Shown here piece after piece: positions 39,258 to 47,931 of a DNA stretch of 64,000 nt (positions within the stretch are counted from its first letter, which is position 1; each line of letters starts with the position of its first letter). The notes beneath the pieces are model-generated. The model did no database searches and was not told where the DNA came from. It saw nothing but the letters and a program-made list of their open reading frames with translations. Origin of the DNA: SIG565 sp045651765 (GTDB lineage Bacteria > Bacillota > Clostridia > Oscillospirales > Acutalibacteraceae); the NCBI GenBank assembly GCA_045651765.1, contig JAZRSY010000008.1, forward strand, positions 198,051-262,050, written 5' to 3'. The position numbers were made by a program, and so were the translations under genes.

Positions 39258-39704
39258 TTATAAATTATTATCCTCAATTTCGCTAATAAGGTCAATGCGG
39301 TTTTGGTGGCGGCCACCTTCAAACTCGGTGTTAACAAAAAGGTCAACAAGTTCTAAAGCGGTGCCAACACCAATAACCCTGCCGCCTAAGCACAATATGT
39401 TAGAGTTGTTGTGCAGCCTTGTATATTTGGCCGAAAAATGTTCACTGCAAACTGCAGCACGAATACCCTTAATTTTATTAGCGGCAAGCGACATTCCAAT
39501 ACCTGTGCCGCAAACCAAAATGCCTAAATCGGCCTCGTTATTTTTAACACTTAAAGCAACTTTTTTCGCAATAATTGGGTAATCAATTGCCTTTTGCTCG
39601 TATATTCCGTGGTCTAAAACCTCGAATCCTTTTTCTTTTAAAAACTCGGCAATAGCGTTTTTGTGGTCTAAGCCACCGTGGTCGCATCCAATAGCAATTT
39701 TCAT
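39258..39704 (-). CDS. rpiB: Ribose-5-phosphate isomerase B
   Basis: This 148-residue sugar-phosphate isomerase (RpiB/LacAB family) has CDHGGLDHKNAI at the N-terminus, the catalytic Cys in VCGTGIGMSLAANK, and the His/Arg block SEHFSAKYTRLHNNSN. It interconverts ribose-5-P and ribulose-5-P, or allose phosphates in some relatives. It follows tsaB by five bases. Length is normal. Confidence 0.94.
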   Translation of the reverse strand: MKIAIGCDHGGLDHKNAIAEFLKEKGFEVLDHGIYEQKAIDYPIIAKKVALSVKNNEADLGILVCGTGIGMSLAANKIKGIRAAVCSEHFSAKYTRLHNNSNILCLGGRVIGVGTALELVDLFVNTEFEGGRHQNRIDLISEIEDNNL

Positions 39705-39709
39705 AACTT

Positions 39710-40399
39710 TTAATTCCTTTCTTGTTTTGCCTTCAGTTCACGCTCGGCTTGTGGCAGGCGTAAATATGTGGGCATAAGTTCTTGCGCCTTGCAAAATTCT
39801 TGCTTTTCGGCTGCCAGGGCGACCCCAACAGCGTTTTGAAGGGCACGGCAGGGTGCTGCGGCAGTAACCTTCATACCTTTTACATAGGGCATAAAAACCT
39901 TTGTGCCGTCGCCTGTTATTATAATGTTTTTTCTTTTGTATTTTTTAAGTTCGCGTGCGAGTTCTTCGCACATAAGGGCGCGGTCGGGCGTAAGGCGTGT
40001 GATAACACCGTTTTCAACCTTAAAAAGCGCGTTGTAAACCTGCGAACATCGGGCGTCCATAACACAGCAAATAATGCCGCCTGAGTCGGTAAAATTTTGT
40101 GCCATGGCCAAAAGTGTGGAAACCGCACAGCATGGTTTGTTTTGGGGTGCTGCCAAACCCTTTATGGCGGCTATGCCAATGCGCACGCCGGTAAACGAGC
40201 CCGGGCCCGCTGCAACGGCAAAGGCATCAATATCGTTAAGGGTGAGTCGGCCTGCCTTTAAAACCGATTCTGCAAGGGGCAACAACCCCTGCGAATGTGT
40301 GATTTTAATATTTGTAAAGGCCTCGGCCAAAATGTTGCCGTTTTCCAAAATAGCACAAGAAGCAGGTGTGGCCGAACATTCAATTGCTAAAATTTTCAA
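39710..40399 (-). CDS. tsaB: tRNA threonylcarbamoyl adenosine modification protein TsaB
   Basis: This 229-residue ASKHA-fold partner of TsaD in t6A37 synthesis has LAIECSATPASCAIL at the N-terminus and the signature AAGPGSFTGVRIGIAA at about residue 63. It overlaps the tsaE stop by four bases. Together with tcdA at 4.2 kb the window encodes several steps around the t6A/ct6A pathway. TsaC and TsaD are elsewhere. Confidence 0.94.
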   Translation of the reverse strand: MKILAIECSATPASCAILENGNILAEAFTNIKITHSQGLLPLAESVLKAGRLTLNDIDAFAVAAGPGSFTGVRIGIAAIKGLAAPQNKPCCAVSTLLAMAQNFTDSGGIICCVMDARCSQVYNALFKVENGVITRLTPDRALMCEELARELKKYKRKNIIITGDGTKVFMPYVKGMKVTAAAPCRALQNAVGVALAAEKQEFCKAQELMPTYLRLPQAERELKAKQERN

Positions 40400-40821
40400 A
40401 ATTTGGCCCCCTTAATTGTTATTTTGCGGGTGGTGTCGGATGTTTTTTCTATGTTAATAAAAATCGTGTCTTCGGGCAGGGCGGCAGCAATATTCTCACT
40501 CCACTCGGCAGCAACTACACCGCCGGCCTCTAAATACTCAAAAAAGCCCGTGGAATAAAGGTCCTCCCAGCCGGTAACCCTGTACATATCAAAATGGTAT
40601 AAATTAAGCCGACCGCCAATATATTCGTTAATTATTGCAAAGGTTGGCGATGTAACATCGCCCTTAAACCCAAGCCCCAAGCCTAAGCCCCTGGTGAAGC
40701 AGGTTTTGCCTGCACCCAAATCGCCGGTAAAGGCTATAACCTCGCCGCCTTTCAAATTTTGGGCAAAGCGGGCGGCAATATTTTCGGTTTCGGTGGCCGA
40801 GCAGGAATTAAAAACTTTCAT
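40396..40821 (-). CDS. tsaE: tRNA threonylcarbamoyladenosine biosynthesis ATPase TsaE
   Basis: This 141-residue P-loop protein has Walker A FTGDLGAGKTCFTRGL (about residue 28) and the family stretch SPTFAIINEY, then HFDMYR. It drives turnover of the TsaBD complex. ATG 40821 with AGGTG upstream is chosen because the in-frame codon at 40857 lies close to the -10 box. Confidence 0.94.
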   Translation of the reverse strand: MKVFNSCSATETENIAARFAQNLKGGEVIAFTGDLGAGKTCFTRGLGLGLGFKGDVTSPTFAIINEYIGGRLNLYHFDMYRVTGWEDLYSTGFFEYLEAGGVVAAEWSENIAAALPEDTIFINIEKTSDTTRKITIKGAKF

Positions 40822-40845
40822 ACAAACACCTACCCAATCGACTTT

Positions 40846-40873
40846 ATTATAACACAAAATTTTGGAATATCAA
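40846..40873 (-). promoter_or_regulatory. Promoter of tsaE-tsaB-rpiB
   Basis: Read leftward: TTGATA (40868-40873), 16-base spacer, TATAAT (40846-40851). Confidence 0.75.
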
Positions 40874-40881
40874 ATATTTGC

Positions 40882-40910
40882 TTGCATTTATTTGTAAATA
40901 TTATTACAAT
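40882..40910 (+). promoter_or_regulatory. Promoter of the FtsW/RodA/SpoVE gene
   Basis: TTGCAT (40882-40887), 17-base spacer, TACAAT (40905-40910). Back-to-back with the tsaE promoter. Confidence 0.6.
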
Positions 40911-40944
40911 ATAAATATATATTGTATGAAAAGGGGTGCTTTTG

Positions 40945-42081
40945 GTGGGCAAACTGTTTGGAAAAATAGCAGACTATGTGCGCGAATGCGACAAGGTTAT
41001 GTTAATTTTATGCATATTTACATCGCTTTTCGGTTGTTTTGCCGTGCTTTCCGCAACGGCCTACACCGGCAGCACACACGACTTTTTCATACAACTGCTT
41101 TCCCTTGTGTTAGGTCTTGCGGTGGCTGTTTTTATATCGTTAATAGATTATTCCCTCTTTATAAAATATTGGCCCGTTGCCCTGGCAATAGGCATAATTC
41201 CGGTAATATTAACCTTTTTTATAGGCTATGCACCTTCCGGCACCGACGATAAAGCCTGGCTTATGATTTTTGGTTTTTCTTTCCAACCGGCCGAACTTTT
41301 AAAAATAATGTTTTTAATTTCTTTTGCCGCACATTTAGATTCGGTTAAAGAAACCATTAACAAACCAAAAACGCTAATTCCCCTTTGTGTGCACGGCTTT
41401 GCGCCCACCGTTTTAATACATTTTCAGGGCGACGATGGTACAGCATTGGTTTTTGCCATTATGGCGCTTGGCATGATGTATGCCGCAGGGCTTAACTATA
41501 AATATTTTATTGCGGCAATATCGGCCGCTTTGGTGGCCTCGCCGTTTGTATACTTTTTTGTTATGAACGACGACCAACGCTCAAGAATAATTAACATTTT
41601 TAACATTAATGCCGACATTAAAGGCGATGGCTACCAGCAATATAGGGGCAGGGTGGCGCTGGCCGGCGGCGGATTTTTCGGCCAAGGCTATATGAAGGGC
41701 GATTTAACCCAAACGGGCGGCATCCCCGAAGGGTATAATGATTTTATTTTTGCCACCATAGGCGAAGAATTAGGCTTCTTAGGCAGTCTTGCCGTGCTTG
41801 TGTTGTTGGCCGCCATAGCCCTCAGAATTTTAGCGGTTGGCCGCCTAAGCCATAAAAAATCGGGCACATTAATTTGTGTTGGTTTGTTTTCGATGTTGCT
41901 TGTGCACATAATTATAAATATTGGCATGTGCATTTCGGTTTTACCCGTAATCGGCATAACCTTACCGTTTTTTAGCGCGGGTGGCAGTTCCATGCTTTGC
42001 CTTTATTTAGGAATAGGCCTTGTTTTAAGCGTTTATAATTACCGAAATTCACGCACAATTTATTTAAGGGATAGTTACTAA
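40945..42081 (+). CDS. FtsW/RodA/SpoVE-family peptidoglycan glycosyltransferase
   Basis: This protein of about 378 residues is a SEDS polytopic membrane protein with roughly ten helices. Typical motifs are GYAPSGTDDKAWL (variant of the NGARSW loop), FSFQPAELLKI, QGDDGTALVFAIM, and near the end SAGGSSMLCLYLGIGLVLSVYNY. Cell elongation (RodA), division (FtsW) or spore cortex (SpoVE) cannot be separated from sequence alone. Start: GTG 40945 with AAGGGGTG seven bases before; GTG 40936 overlaps that ribosome site. spoIIE lies downstream. Confidence 0.88.
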   Translation: MGKLFGKIADYVRECDKVMLILCIFTSLFGCFAVLSATAYTGSTHDFFIQLLSLVLGLAVAVFISLIDYSLFIKYWPVALAIGIIPVILTFFIGYAPSGTDDKAWLMIFGFSFQPAELLKIMFLISFAAHLDSVKETINKPKTLIPLCVHGFAPTVLIHFQGDDGTALVFAIMALGMMYAAGLNYKYFIAAISAALVASPFVYFFVMNDDQRSRIINIFNINADIKGDGYQQYRGRVALAGGGFFGQGYMKGDLTQTGGIPEGYNDFIFATIGEELGFLGSLAVLVLLAAIALRILAVGRLSHKKSGTLICVGLFSMLLVHIIINIGMCISVLPVIGITLPFFSAGGSSMLCLYLGIGLVLSVYNYRNSRTIYLRDSY

Positions 42082-42084
42082 CCG

Positions 42085-42173
42085 TTTTCGACAATAGGTT
42101 TACATAACACTTATAATGTTACGCGATTTTCACATTTAATTTGACAAAATAATCAACACCGCCAATGTATAAT
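42085..42173 (+). promoter_or_regulatory. spoIIE promoter with Spo0A-like boxes and 21-base spacer
   Basis: TTTTCGACAA (42085-42094) is the complement of TTGTCGAAAA, a strong Spo0A box, about 85-95 bases before the expected start. A second, weaker box TTTGACAAA (42140-42148) overlaps the TTGACA -35 (42141-42146). TATAAT is at 42168-42173, giving a 21-base spacer, as in known Spo0A-activated promoters. Confidence 0.75.
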
Positions 42174-42207
42174 TTATTTAATAAATTATTTTGGCGGTGA
42201 TTTTTTT

Positions 42208-44505
42208 ATGAAGGAAGTTGCAAATAAAGAAACGCAGGCAATAAACCTTAATTTTACCGACATTTTATTTGCGGTGCTAAGGCATTTATTGGCGGCGTTT
42301 TTTGGATTTTTTTGCTCAAGGGGGTTGGTTTTAGAAAAACTTATACCCTTTGGCATCGGTCTTACGGGTGGAGTTAATGCTGTGTATTCGGCATCGTGTG
42401 CGGCGGGTGCTGCCGTCGGGTATATAACGGTGTCGGGTTATTCGTTCAGGTATGTTGCGGCCGTTTTGGCGGTGGCTGCCATTAAAATTCTTTTGCACAC
42501 CACCCTGAAAAATGAGCTTAAACCGATTTTTTCGGCCTTGGTGGTGGCCTTGGTTACAGCTTCAACCGGTATTGTTATAGTGCGCGAGCACTCTTTAGAT
42601 ATTGTTTTGGCAGTGGCCGAGGCACTGTTGGCGTCGGGCTATGCGTATTTTGTTGCCAAAACCTGCACTGTATTAATAAAGCCAAGTTTCAGGCTAACGG
42701 CGGTAGAATTAAGTTCGCTTTTAATAGCGGTTGCGGCTCTTTTTACGGGGCTTTTTTCACTTACAGTGGCCGATGTTTCGGTGGGCAGGGTTTTGGCCGT
42801 GGCCACAATTTTATTTACCGCCAGGTTTGGTGGGGTGTCGGCGGGGGCAATTTGTGGCACCGCGTTGGGATTTGCCGGAGTGCTTAGCGGCGGCGGCACC
42901 AATGTTTTGTTGCTTCTTTGCTTTGGCGGATTAATTGGCGGTGTGTTTTTATCACTCAATAAATATGCCGGCGTGGCGGCATTTTTAATTTCGGTTTTTG
43001 TTTCGGTTTCGTTAATAGGCACGGTGGATGCCGTAATTTATATTGTAGAAGCGGCTCTTGGGGCAGTTATATTTTTGTGCATACCTAAAAACATTGGCAT
43101 AAGGCTCAGTGTTGCTATGGAGCCTTTGCCCGAGCACTCAACGCTCGAGGGTGTGCGGCAGGCGGTAACCATGCGACTAAACTCGGCGGCCGATGCCTTA
43201 ACCGATGTGTCGGGCACGGTGGAGCAAATTGCCCGTGAACTATCCAAAATAAATGCGCCCGATTTTAGTTCTGTTTTAAAGGGAATAGAAGAAAATGCCT
43301 GTAAAGGCTGCAACCTAAGGGTGCATTGTTGGGAAACCAAAAAAGCCGACACACTCTCGGCCGTGTTAGAAATGACCAAGGCAGTAAAACAAAAAGAGCC
43401 ATCTCCCGAAATTTTTGCCCCCGAAGAGTTCAAAGGCCGTTGCCTAAGACCACAAAATGTGGGCAAGGCGGTAAATTTAAAATATTCGCAATATGCTGCC
43501 AGAATTTCGGCCGAAAACCGCATTGACGAGGTTCGCAGCGTGGTGTCCGACCAATTTAGCGGCATTTCCGATATGTTAAGGGATTTATCATTCGAACTTG
43601 AAACCGAGCAAGTTTACGATAACACCGCCGCCGGAGCGGTCATTAACACCTTAAAAACCATGGGATATAACACGGTGGACGCTTGTTGTAAAATTGATAA
43701 ATTTGGCCGAATGAGCATAGAAGCCCGCATTAAAAAAGAAAATATTAGCCTTAATAAAATGACCTTAATGCAAAATTTAAGTTTGGCGCTCGACCGTGAT
43801 TTTGACCGACCAAGCATAAGTGAGGCAGGAAACACCACCATAATAAATCTTACCGAACGCACCGTGCTCGAGGCCGAAATTGGTGTAAATCAAATTTGCA
43901 GTGGTGGAAAAAATATGTGTGGCGATGCTTATAACTATTTTTATGATGGCCGTGGCAAACTTGTTTTGGTGCTGTCTGACGGCATGGGAACGGGCGGTCG
44001 CGCGGCGGTTGATGGTGCCATGGCATCGGGCTTAATGGCCAGGCTTTTAAGGGCAGGTTTTGGTTACGACTGTTCGCTCAGGATTTTAAATTCATCAATG
44101 CTCTTTAAATCGACCGATGAATCTTTAGCGACGGTGGATGTTGCGGTAATAGACCTATATACAGGCCGCACCGACCTGTTAAAAGCGGGCGCAGCCCCAA
44201 CATTAGTTCGGCGCAGTGGCCGCACGGGCAAGGCTCAAAGCAGTTCGCTGCCGGTTGGAATTTTGCGCGACATTGGGTTCGACAAAGCCACAATACGCCT
44301 TAAAAAAGACGATATTTTGCTAATGATGTCGGACGGTGCAACCGGCGATAATACCGATTGGATAAATACCGAATTAAATGCCTGGGGAGATGGTTCGGCC
44401 CAAGAATTAAGTCAGCACATTTCACTTTGCGCCAAACGCCGCCGCACCGACAACCACGAAGACGACATTACCGTCATAGCCGTAAAAATTCACAAAGCGT
44501 ATTAA
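42208..44505 (+). CDS. spoIIE: Stage II sporulation protein E (PP2C phosphatase)
   Basis: This 765-residue protein has an N-terminal part with about ten membrane helices (1-290), a central FtsZ-interaction-like region with conserved Cys (ACKGCNLRVHCW, about 360), and a C-terminal PP2C domain (about 555-765) with GDAYNYFYDG, LSDGMGTGGRAAVDG and LLMMSDGATGD. It dephosphorylates SpoIIAA and so activates SigF in the forespore. It stands alone with a Spo0A-type promoter and its own terminator. Length matches the family. Confidence 0.96.
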   Translation: MKEVANKETQAINLNFTDILFAVLRHLLAAFFGFFCSRGLVLEKLIPFGIGLTGGVNAVYSASCAAGAAVGYITVSGYSFRYVAAVLAVAAIKILLHTTLKNELKPIFSALVVALVTASTGIVIVREHSLDIVLAVAEALLASGYAYFVAKTCTVLIKPSFRLTAVELSSLLIAVAALFTGLFSLTVADVSVGRVLAVATILFTARFGGVSAGAICGTALGFAGVLSGGGTNVLLLLCFGGLIGGVFLSLNKYAGVAAFLISVFVSVSLIGTVDAVIYIVEAALGAVIFLCIPKNIGIRLSVAMEPLPEHSTLEGVRQAVTMRLNSAADALTDVSGTVEQIARELSKINAPDFSSVLKGIEENACKGCNLRVHCWETKKADTLSAVLEMTKAVKQKEPSPEIFAPEEFKGRCLRPQNVGKAVNLKYSQYAARISAENRIDEVRSVVSDQFSGISDMLRDLSFELETEQVYDNTAAGAVINTLKTMGYNTVDACCKIDKFGRMSIEARIKKENISLNKMTLMQNLSLALDRDFDRPSISEAGNTTIINLTERTVLEAEIGVNQICSGGKNMCGDAYNYFYDGRGKLVLVLSDGMGTGGRAAVDGAMASGLMARLLRAGFGYDCSLRILNSSMLFKSTDESLATVDVAVIDLYTGRTDLLKAGAAPTLVRRSGRTGKAQSSSLPVGILRDIGFDKATIRLKKDDILLMMSDGATGDNTDWINTELNAWGDGSAQELSQHISLCAKRRRTDNHEDDITVIAVKIHKAY

Positions 44506-44507
44506 AA

Positions 44508-44531
44508 AAACCCCTCTTTCGAGGGGTTTTT
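44508..44531. terminator. Bidirectional terminator after spoIIE
   Basis: ACCCCTC-TTTC-GAGGGGT with A run left and T run right, between convergent genes. Confidence 0.9.
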
Positions 44532-44533
44532 GT

Positions 44534-45946
44534 TTATTTTTTAAGTGCCGATTTTGTTACTAATTTATTTAGCGCCAAAAGGGCCAGTGCATTGGGTATT
44601 ACCATTAAATAGTTAAAGAAGTCGGTTAATTCCCAAACTAAATCGTTAGAAAGTAGCGAGCCTAAGAATATAAATAAAACGGCTATTATCATGTAAAGAG
44701 TTATGGCAATTTTGTTGTTTTTAAATAGATATTGCACATTTATTTTACCAAAGAAATTCCAACCAAGAATGGTGGAGAAGGCAAAGAACAATAAACAAAC
44801 GGCAACAAAACCATTACCAAAACCGCTGCCGAAAACCGAAGAATAAGCCATTTGCATTGCATTGGTTTTTGAAACACCCGAACCGCTAATTAAGGTGGCA
44901 TAGGTGGTGCTTTCGGTACCTGATAGTACGCCGTTGCCAACATATAGGCAAGAAATTACAACAAGAGCAGTCATGGTTAAAACCACAAATGTATCTATAA
45001 ACACGCCAACCATGGCAACAACGCCTTGGTCGTGTGGTTTTTCAACCTTGGCTTGAGCGTGTGCGTGTGGGGTAGAACCCATGCCCGCCTCGTTAGAGAA
45101 CAGACCGCGTTTAGCGCCCTGACTTATTGCCGTTTTAATGGCGGCACCAATACCACCGCCTATAAGGGCGTTAGGTGTAAATGCATATTTAAATATCATG
45201 CCAAAGGTTTCAGGCACATATTTAATGCGGGCAGCCAAAATAACAAGACCGCCAAGCAAGAAAATAACCGCCATAATGGGAACTAACTTTTCGGTTACCG
45301 AGGCCAAACGGTTAACACCGCCAATAAATATAAAGGCCGAAACAATGGCTACAACTAAGCCAATAACCCAACCGCTAATGCCAAATGCGGTGTTGCAGGA
45401 TTCCGCAATAGAGTTGGATTGCACCATAGAGCCCATAAAGCCCAATGCAAGAATAATTGCAACGGCAAAAAAGCCTGCTAAAAACTTGCCGAAACCGTTA
45501 GGGAAGGCCTTTTTAATGTAATAAACAGGGCCACCTTGAACTTCGCCGTTATTGTCTGTAACCTTGGTTTCTTGTGCCAAAACTGCCTCGGCATAAATTG
45601 TGGCCATACCCAAAAAGGCAATTATCCACATCCAGAAAATAGCGCCGGGGCCACCAATTAATATAGCGCCCGAAGCACCAACAATGTTACCTGTGCCAAC
45701 CTGAGCAGCAATTGCAGTTGCAAGCGCCTGGAAGGATGATAATCCGCCTTGTTGTTTGGCACCAAACAGTTTAATGTTGCCAAAAACCTTTTTCATACCT
45801 TCACCAAAGCAACGAATCTGCACAAAACGAGTTTTAATGGTGAAAAACAAACCTACGCCAATCAAAAGAATAATTAAAACGTAGTCGGACAAATAGGCGT
45901 TTGCTTTAGATACAACATTTAAAATGCTATCTAAAAATGCTTGCAT
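44534..45946 (-). CDS. Sodium:alanine/glycine symporter (AGCS family)
   Basis: This 470-residue transporter has about ten to eleven helices. FSSFQALATAIAAQVGTGNI-like and GPGAIFWMWIIAFLGMATIYAEA blocks are the AGCS signatures, and KRGLFSNEAGMGSTPHAHAQA is the conserved loop. It imports alanine or glycine with Na+. A glycine riboswitch and terminator upstream strongly suggest glycine as the substrate. AAGGAGG precedes the ATG. Confidence 0.95.
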   Translation of the reverse strand: MQAFLDSILNVVSKANAYLSDYVLIILLIGVGLFFTIKTRFVQIRCFGEGMKKVFGNIKLFGAKQQGGLSSFQALATAIAAQVGTGNIVGASGAILIGGPGAIFWMWIIAFLGMATIYAEAVLAQETKVTDNNGEVQGGPVYYIKKAFPNGFGKFLAGFFAVAIILALGFMGSMVQSNSIAESCNTAFGISGWVIGLVVAIVSAFIFIGGVNRLASVTEKLVPIMAVIFLLGGLVILAARIKYVPETFGMIFKYAFTPNALIGGGIGAAIKTAISQGAKRGLFSNEAGMGSTPHAHAQAKVEKPHDQGVVAMVGVFIDTFVVLTMTALVVISCLYVGNGVLSGTESTTYATLISGSGVSKTNAMQMAYSSVFGSGFGNGFVAVCLLFFAFSTILGWNFFGKINVQYLFKNNKIAITLYMIIAVLFIFLGSLLSNDLVWELTDFFNYLMVIPNALALLALNKLVTKSALKK

Positions 45947-45971
45947 ATAAAAACCTCCTTAAAAATAAAAC

Positions 45972-45994
45972 GGCCTCTGTTTTACACAGAAGCC
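45972..45994 (-). terminator. Riboswitch expression-platform terminator
   Basis: Read leftward GGCTTCTGT-GTAAA-ACAGAGGCC then GTTTTATTTTT. The CTTCTG arm can also pair with the CAGAG end of the aptamer, so the two structures can exclude one another. Confidence 0.8.
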
Positions 45995-46027
45995 AAGAGA
46001 ATTTAAAACAAAACTATATTTAAAAAA

Positions 46028-46142
46028 TAGCTCTGTCCTTTTGCCTGAGAGATTCGGCTTTATAAAGCCTTGCACCTTCGGCACCCGTGAGGGATTCTCC
46101 AGAGTTTTCTCCGCTTTCGGTCGAATTCTTCCGAAAGGTTCT
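46028..46142 (-). ncRNA. Glycine riboswitch (single aptamer)
   Basis: On the minus strand the conserved glycine aptamer is clear: CTCTGGAGAAT, GGTGCCGAAGGTGCAA, then AATCTCTCAGGCAAAAGGACAGAG (given here in parts). Only one full aptamer is seen; the preceding CCTTTCGG...CCGAAAG stem may be a 'ghost' partner. Placed between promoter and terminator in the symporter leader, it should control transcription of glycine uptake. Confidence 0.9.
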
Positions 46143-46160
46143 GCGAAAAACAACATAAGT

Positions 46161-46188
46161 ATTATACTATATTTTTTTAGTTTGTCAA
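46161..46188 (-). promoter_or_regulatory. Promoter of the riboswitch-symporter transcript
   Basis: Read leftward: TTGACA (46183-46188), 16-base spacer, TATAAT (46161-46166). Confidence 0.85.
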
Positions 46189-46194
46189 TAAAAA

Positions 46195-47157
46195 CTAAAT
46201 ATTTGTCGAAAAAAGTTGATTTGCAAACCAAACCTCTTTTACCTTAAAGGTTTTATTGTTAAGATAGTTAAGCAGACCGGCATCGGTAACAAACCTAAAA
46301 CCTAATTTATATGAATATAGTGCCTGTTTGTTAAATCCCAACTTTTTATCGTCGGTGAGTTTCCCATATTTACCGTCGCCAAGCAGTGGGTGGCCAATCC
46401 AGGCAAAATGAGCTCTGATTTGGTGGGTGCGTCCGGTAAGCAACTCAATATCTAAAAGCGATAAATTATTTTTACTTGCCAAAACATTATAGGCGGTTTT
46501 AATAAAACTGTTGTTGTCGGATTTGTTTTTGCTCAAATAAACCTTGTTTTTTTGTTCGTTTTTTTCCAAATACCCCTCAAGCAGTCCGCTTTTTTGTTTG
46601 GGCACGCCGTGCACAACAGCCAAATATCGTTTTTCAACCTCGCGGTGTTTAATTTTATCGCACAAAATTCTAAGGGCCTCGGCATTTTTGGCAGCAATAA
46701 CAATCCCGCCTGTGTTGCGGTCAATCCGGTTGGCAAGGGCGGGGGCAAAAGAGTTCTCACCCTCGGGGTTATATTCGCCCTTTTCATATAAATAACGTTT
46801 TATGCGGCAAATAAGTGTGTCGGTATATTGGTTTTTATCGGGGTGGGAAAGAACCCCCTGGGGTTTGTCGGCCAATAATATATTTTCATCTTCATAAACA
46901 ACGGTAAGTTTGGTTGAAGCGGTTAAAAAGTCGTAATTTTTTTGGGGTTCGGCCAAAAATTCGTCCTTAACATAGGCATCTACTTTGTCGCCTTCGTTAA
47001 GTTTTAAAGAAATTTCAGCCCGCTTGCCGTTAACCTTAATGTTTTTGGTGCGTATGTATTTGTACATTAAAGATTTTGGCATTAGCGGCATATTTTTTGC
47101 AATAAATTTATCCAGTCGCAACGAGGCATCGTTACGGCCAACAATAAAAGTTTTCAT
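46195..47157 (-). CDS. RluA-family 23S rRNA pseudouridine synthase (RluC/RluD type)
   Basis: This 320-residue enzyme has an N-terminal S4 RNA-binding domain (LDKFIAKNMPLMPKSLMYKY) and a catalytic domain with the Asp in NRIDRNTGGIVIAAKN (about 147). LTGRTHQIRAHFAWIGHPLLGD follows in pieces. Which uridine is modified cannot be said. ATG 47157 follows GGAGGT; an upstream ATG at 47169 overlaps that site. The gene ends in the promoter region of the riboswitch transcript. Confidence 0.9.
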   Translation of the reverse strand: MKTFIVGRNDASLRLDKFIAKNMPLMPKSLMYKYIRTKNIKVNGKRAEISLKLNEGDKVDAYVKDEFLAEPQKNYDFLTASTKLTVVYEDENILLADKPQGVLSHPDKNQYTDTLICRIKRYLYEKGEYNPEGENSFAPALANRIDRNTGGIVIAAKNAEALRILCDKIKHREVEKRYLAVVHGVPKQKSGLLEGYLEKNEQKNKVYLSKNKSDNNSFIKTAYNVLASKNNLSLLDIELLTGRTHQIRAHFAWIGHPLLGDGKYGKLTDDKKLGFNKQALYSYKLGFRFVTDAGLLNYLNNKTFKVKEVWFANQLFSTNI

Positions 47158-47248
47158 TTTTACCTCCAAAATGGTATATATGGTTGTAAAATAGGTGAAT
47201 CCGTATTATAATAATTTAATAAAATTATTGGTTCGGAGGTTGCATTAC

Positions 47249-47929
47249 TTGTTGCACGAACACGAAAAACACAGGTTAAGGGTTAAAAAGAAATTTTTAG
47301 AAAATGGCTTCCCAAAAGCCACCCCACAGCACGAAATATTAGAATTGTTGCTGTTTTATTCTATTCCTCGGCGTGATACTAACCCGTTGGCCCACCAACT
47401 TATTAAAAAATTCGGCAGCATTTCGGCCGTTTTTAACGCCCCGGTTTCAGAGCTTGTTAAAATAAAGGGCATTACCGAGCACACCGCCACATTAATTAAA
47501 TTAATACCCGAAATAAGCCGAATATACAGTGAGGATTTAAACTCTGCGGTTTCGGCGCTTAATTCGGTAGAAGAGGTTGGCACATATTTATTAACCCGTT
47601 ACGCCTTCTTTGCCGACGAAGAGGTATTTTCACTTTTAAGCATGAACAATAAAGGCAAATTATTATCGTTCGATGTTATTGCAAAGGGAGATATTTCATC
47701 GGTTAGTATAAGCATACGCAAAATTATTGAAATTTCGCTTAACACAAAATCCACCACCGCCATAATAGCGCACAACCACCCGGGCGGATTGGTAACACCG
47801 TCGGATTCCGACTTTGAAATTACAAGCCAAATTAAAACGGCGCTGGGGCAAATAGGGGTTAACCTTATTGACCACATAATTTTAGCCGGTGGCGATTTTA
47901 TATCCCTTGCCGATATGGGTAAAATTTAA
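47249..47929 (+). CDS. radC: RadC-family JAB/MPN-domain protein
   Basis: This 226-residue protein has an N-terminal HhH-like part (FGSISAVFNAPVSELVKIKGI) and a C-terminal JAMM metalloprotease-like domain with the Zn motif AHNHPGGLVTPSDSDF (about 190). The family is named for DNA repair but its role is unsettled. A TATAAT at 47209-47214 places transcription start after the ORF's first codon at 47195, so I choose TTG 47249 with CGGAGG nine bases ahead. Confidence 0.88.
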   Translation: MLHEHEKHRLRVKKKFLENGFPKATPQHEILELLLFYSIPRRDTNPLAHQLIKKFGSISAVFNAPVSELVKIKGITEHTATLIKLIPEISRIYSEDLNSAVSALNSVEEVGTYLLTRYAFFADEEVFSLLSMNNKGKLLSFDVIAKGDISSVSISIRKIIEISLNTKSTTAIIAHNHPGGLVTPSDSDFEITSQIKTALGQIGVNLIDHIILAGGDFISLADMGKI

Positions 47930-47931
47930 AA

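Noticed and set aside
47195..47248. Upstream start for radC
   Set aside because: A -10 box at 47209 places transcription start downstream; no ribosome site precedes it.
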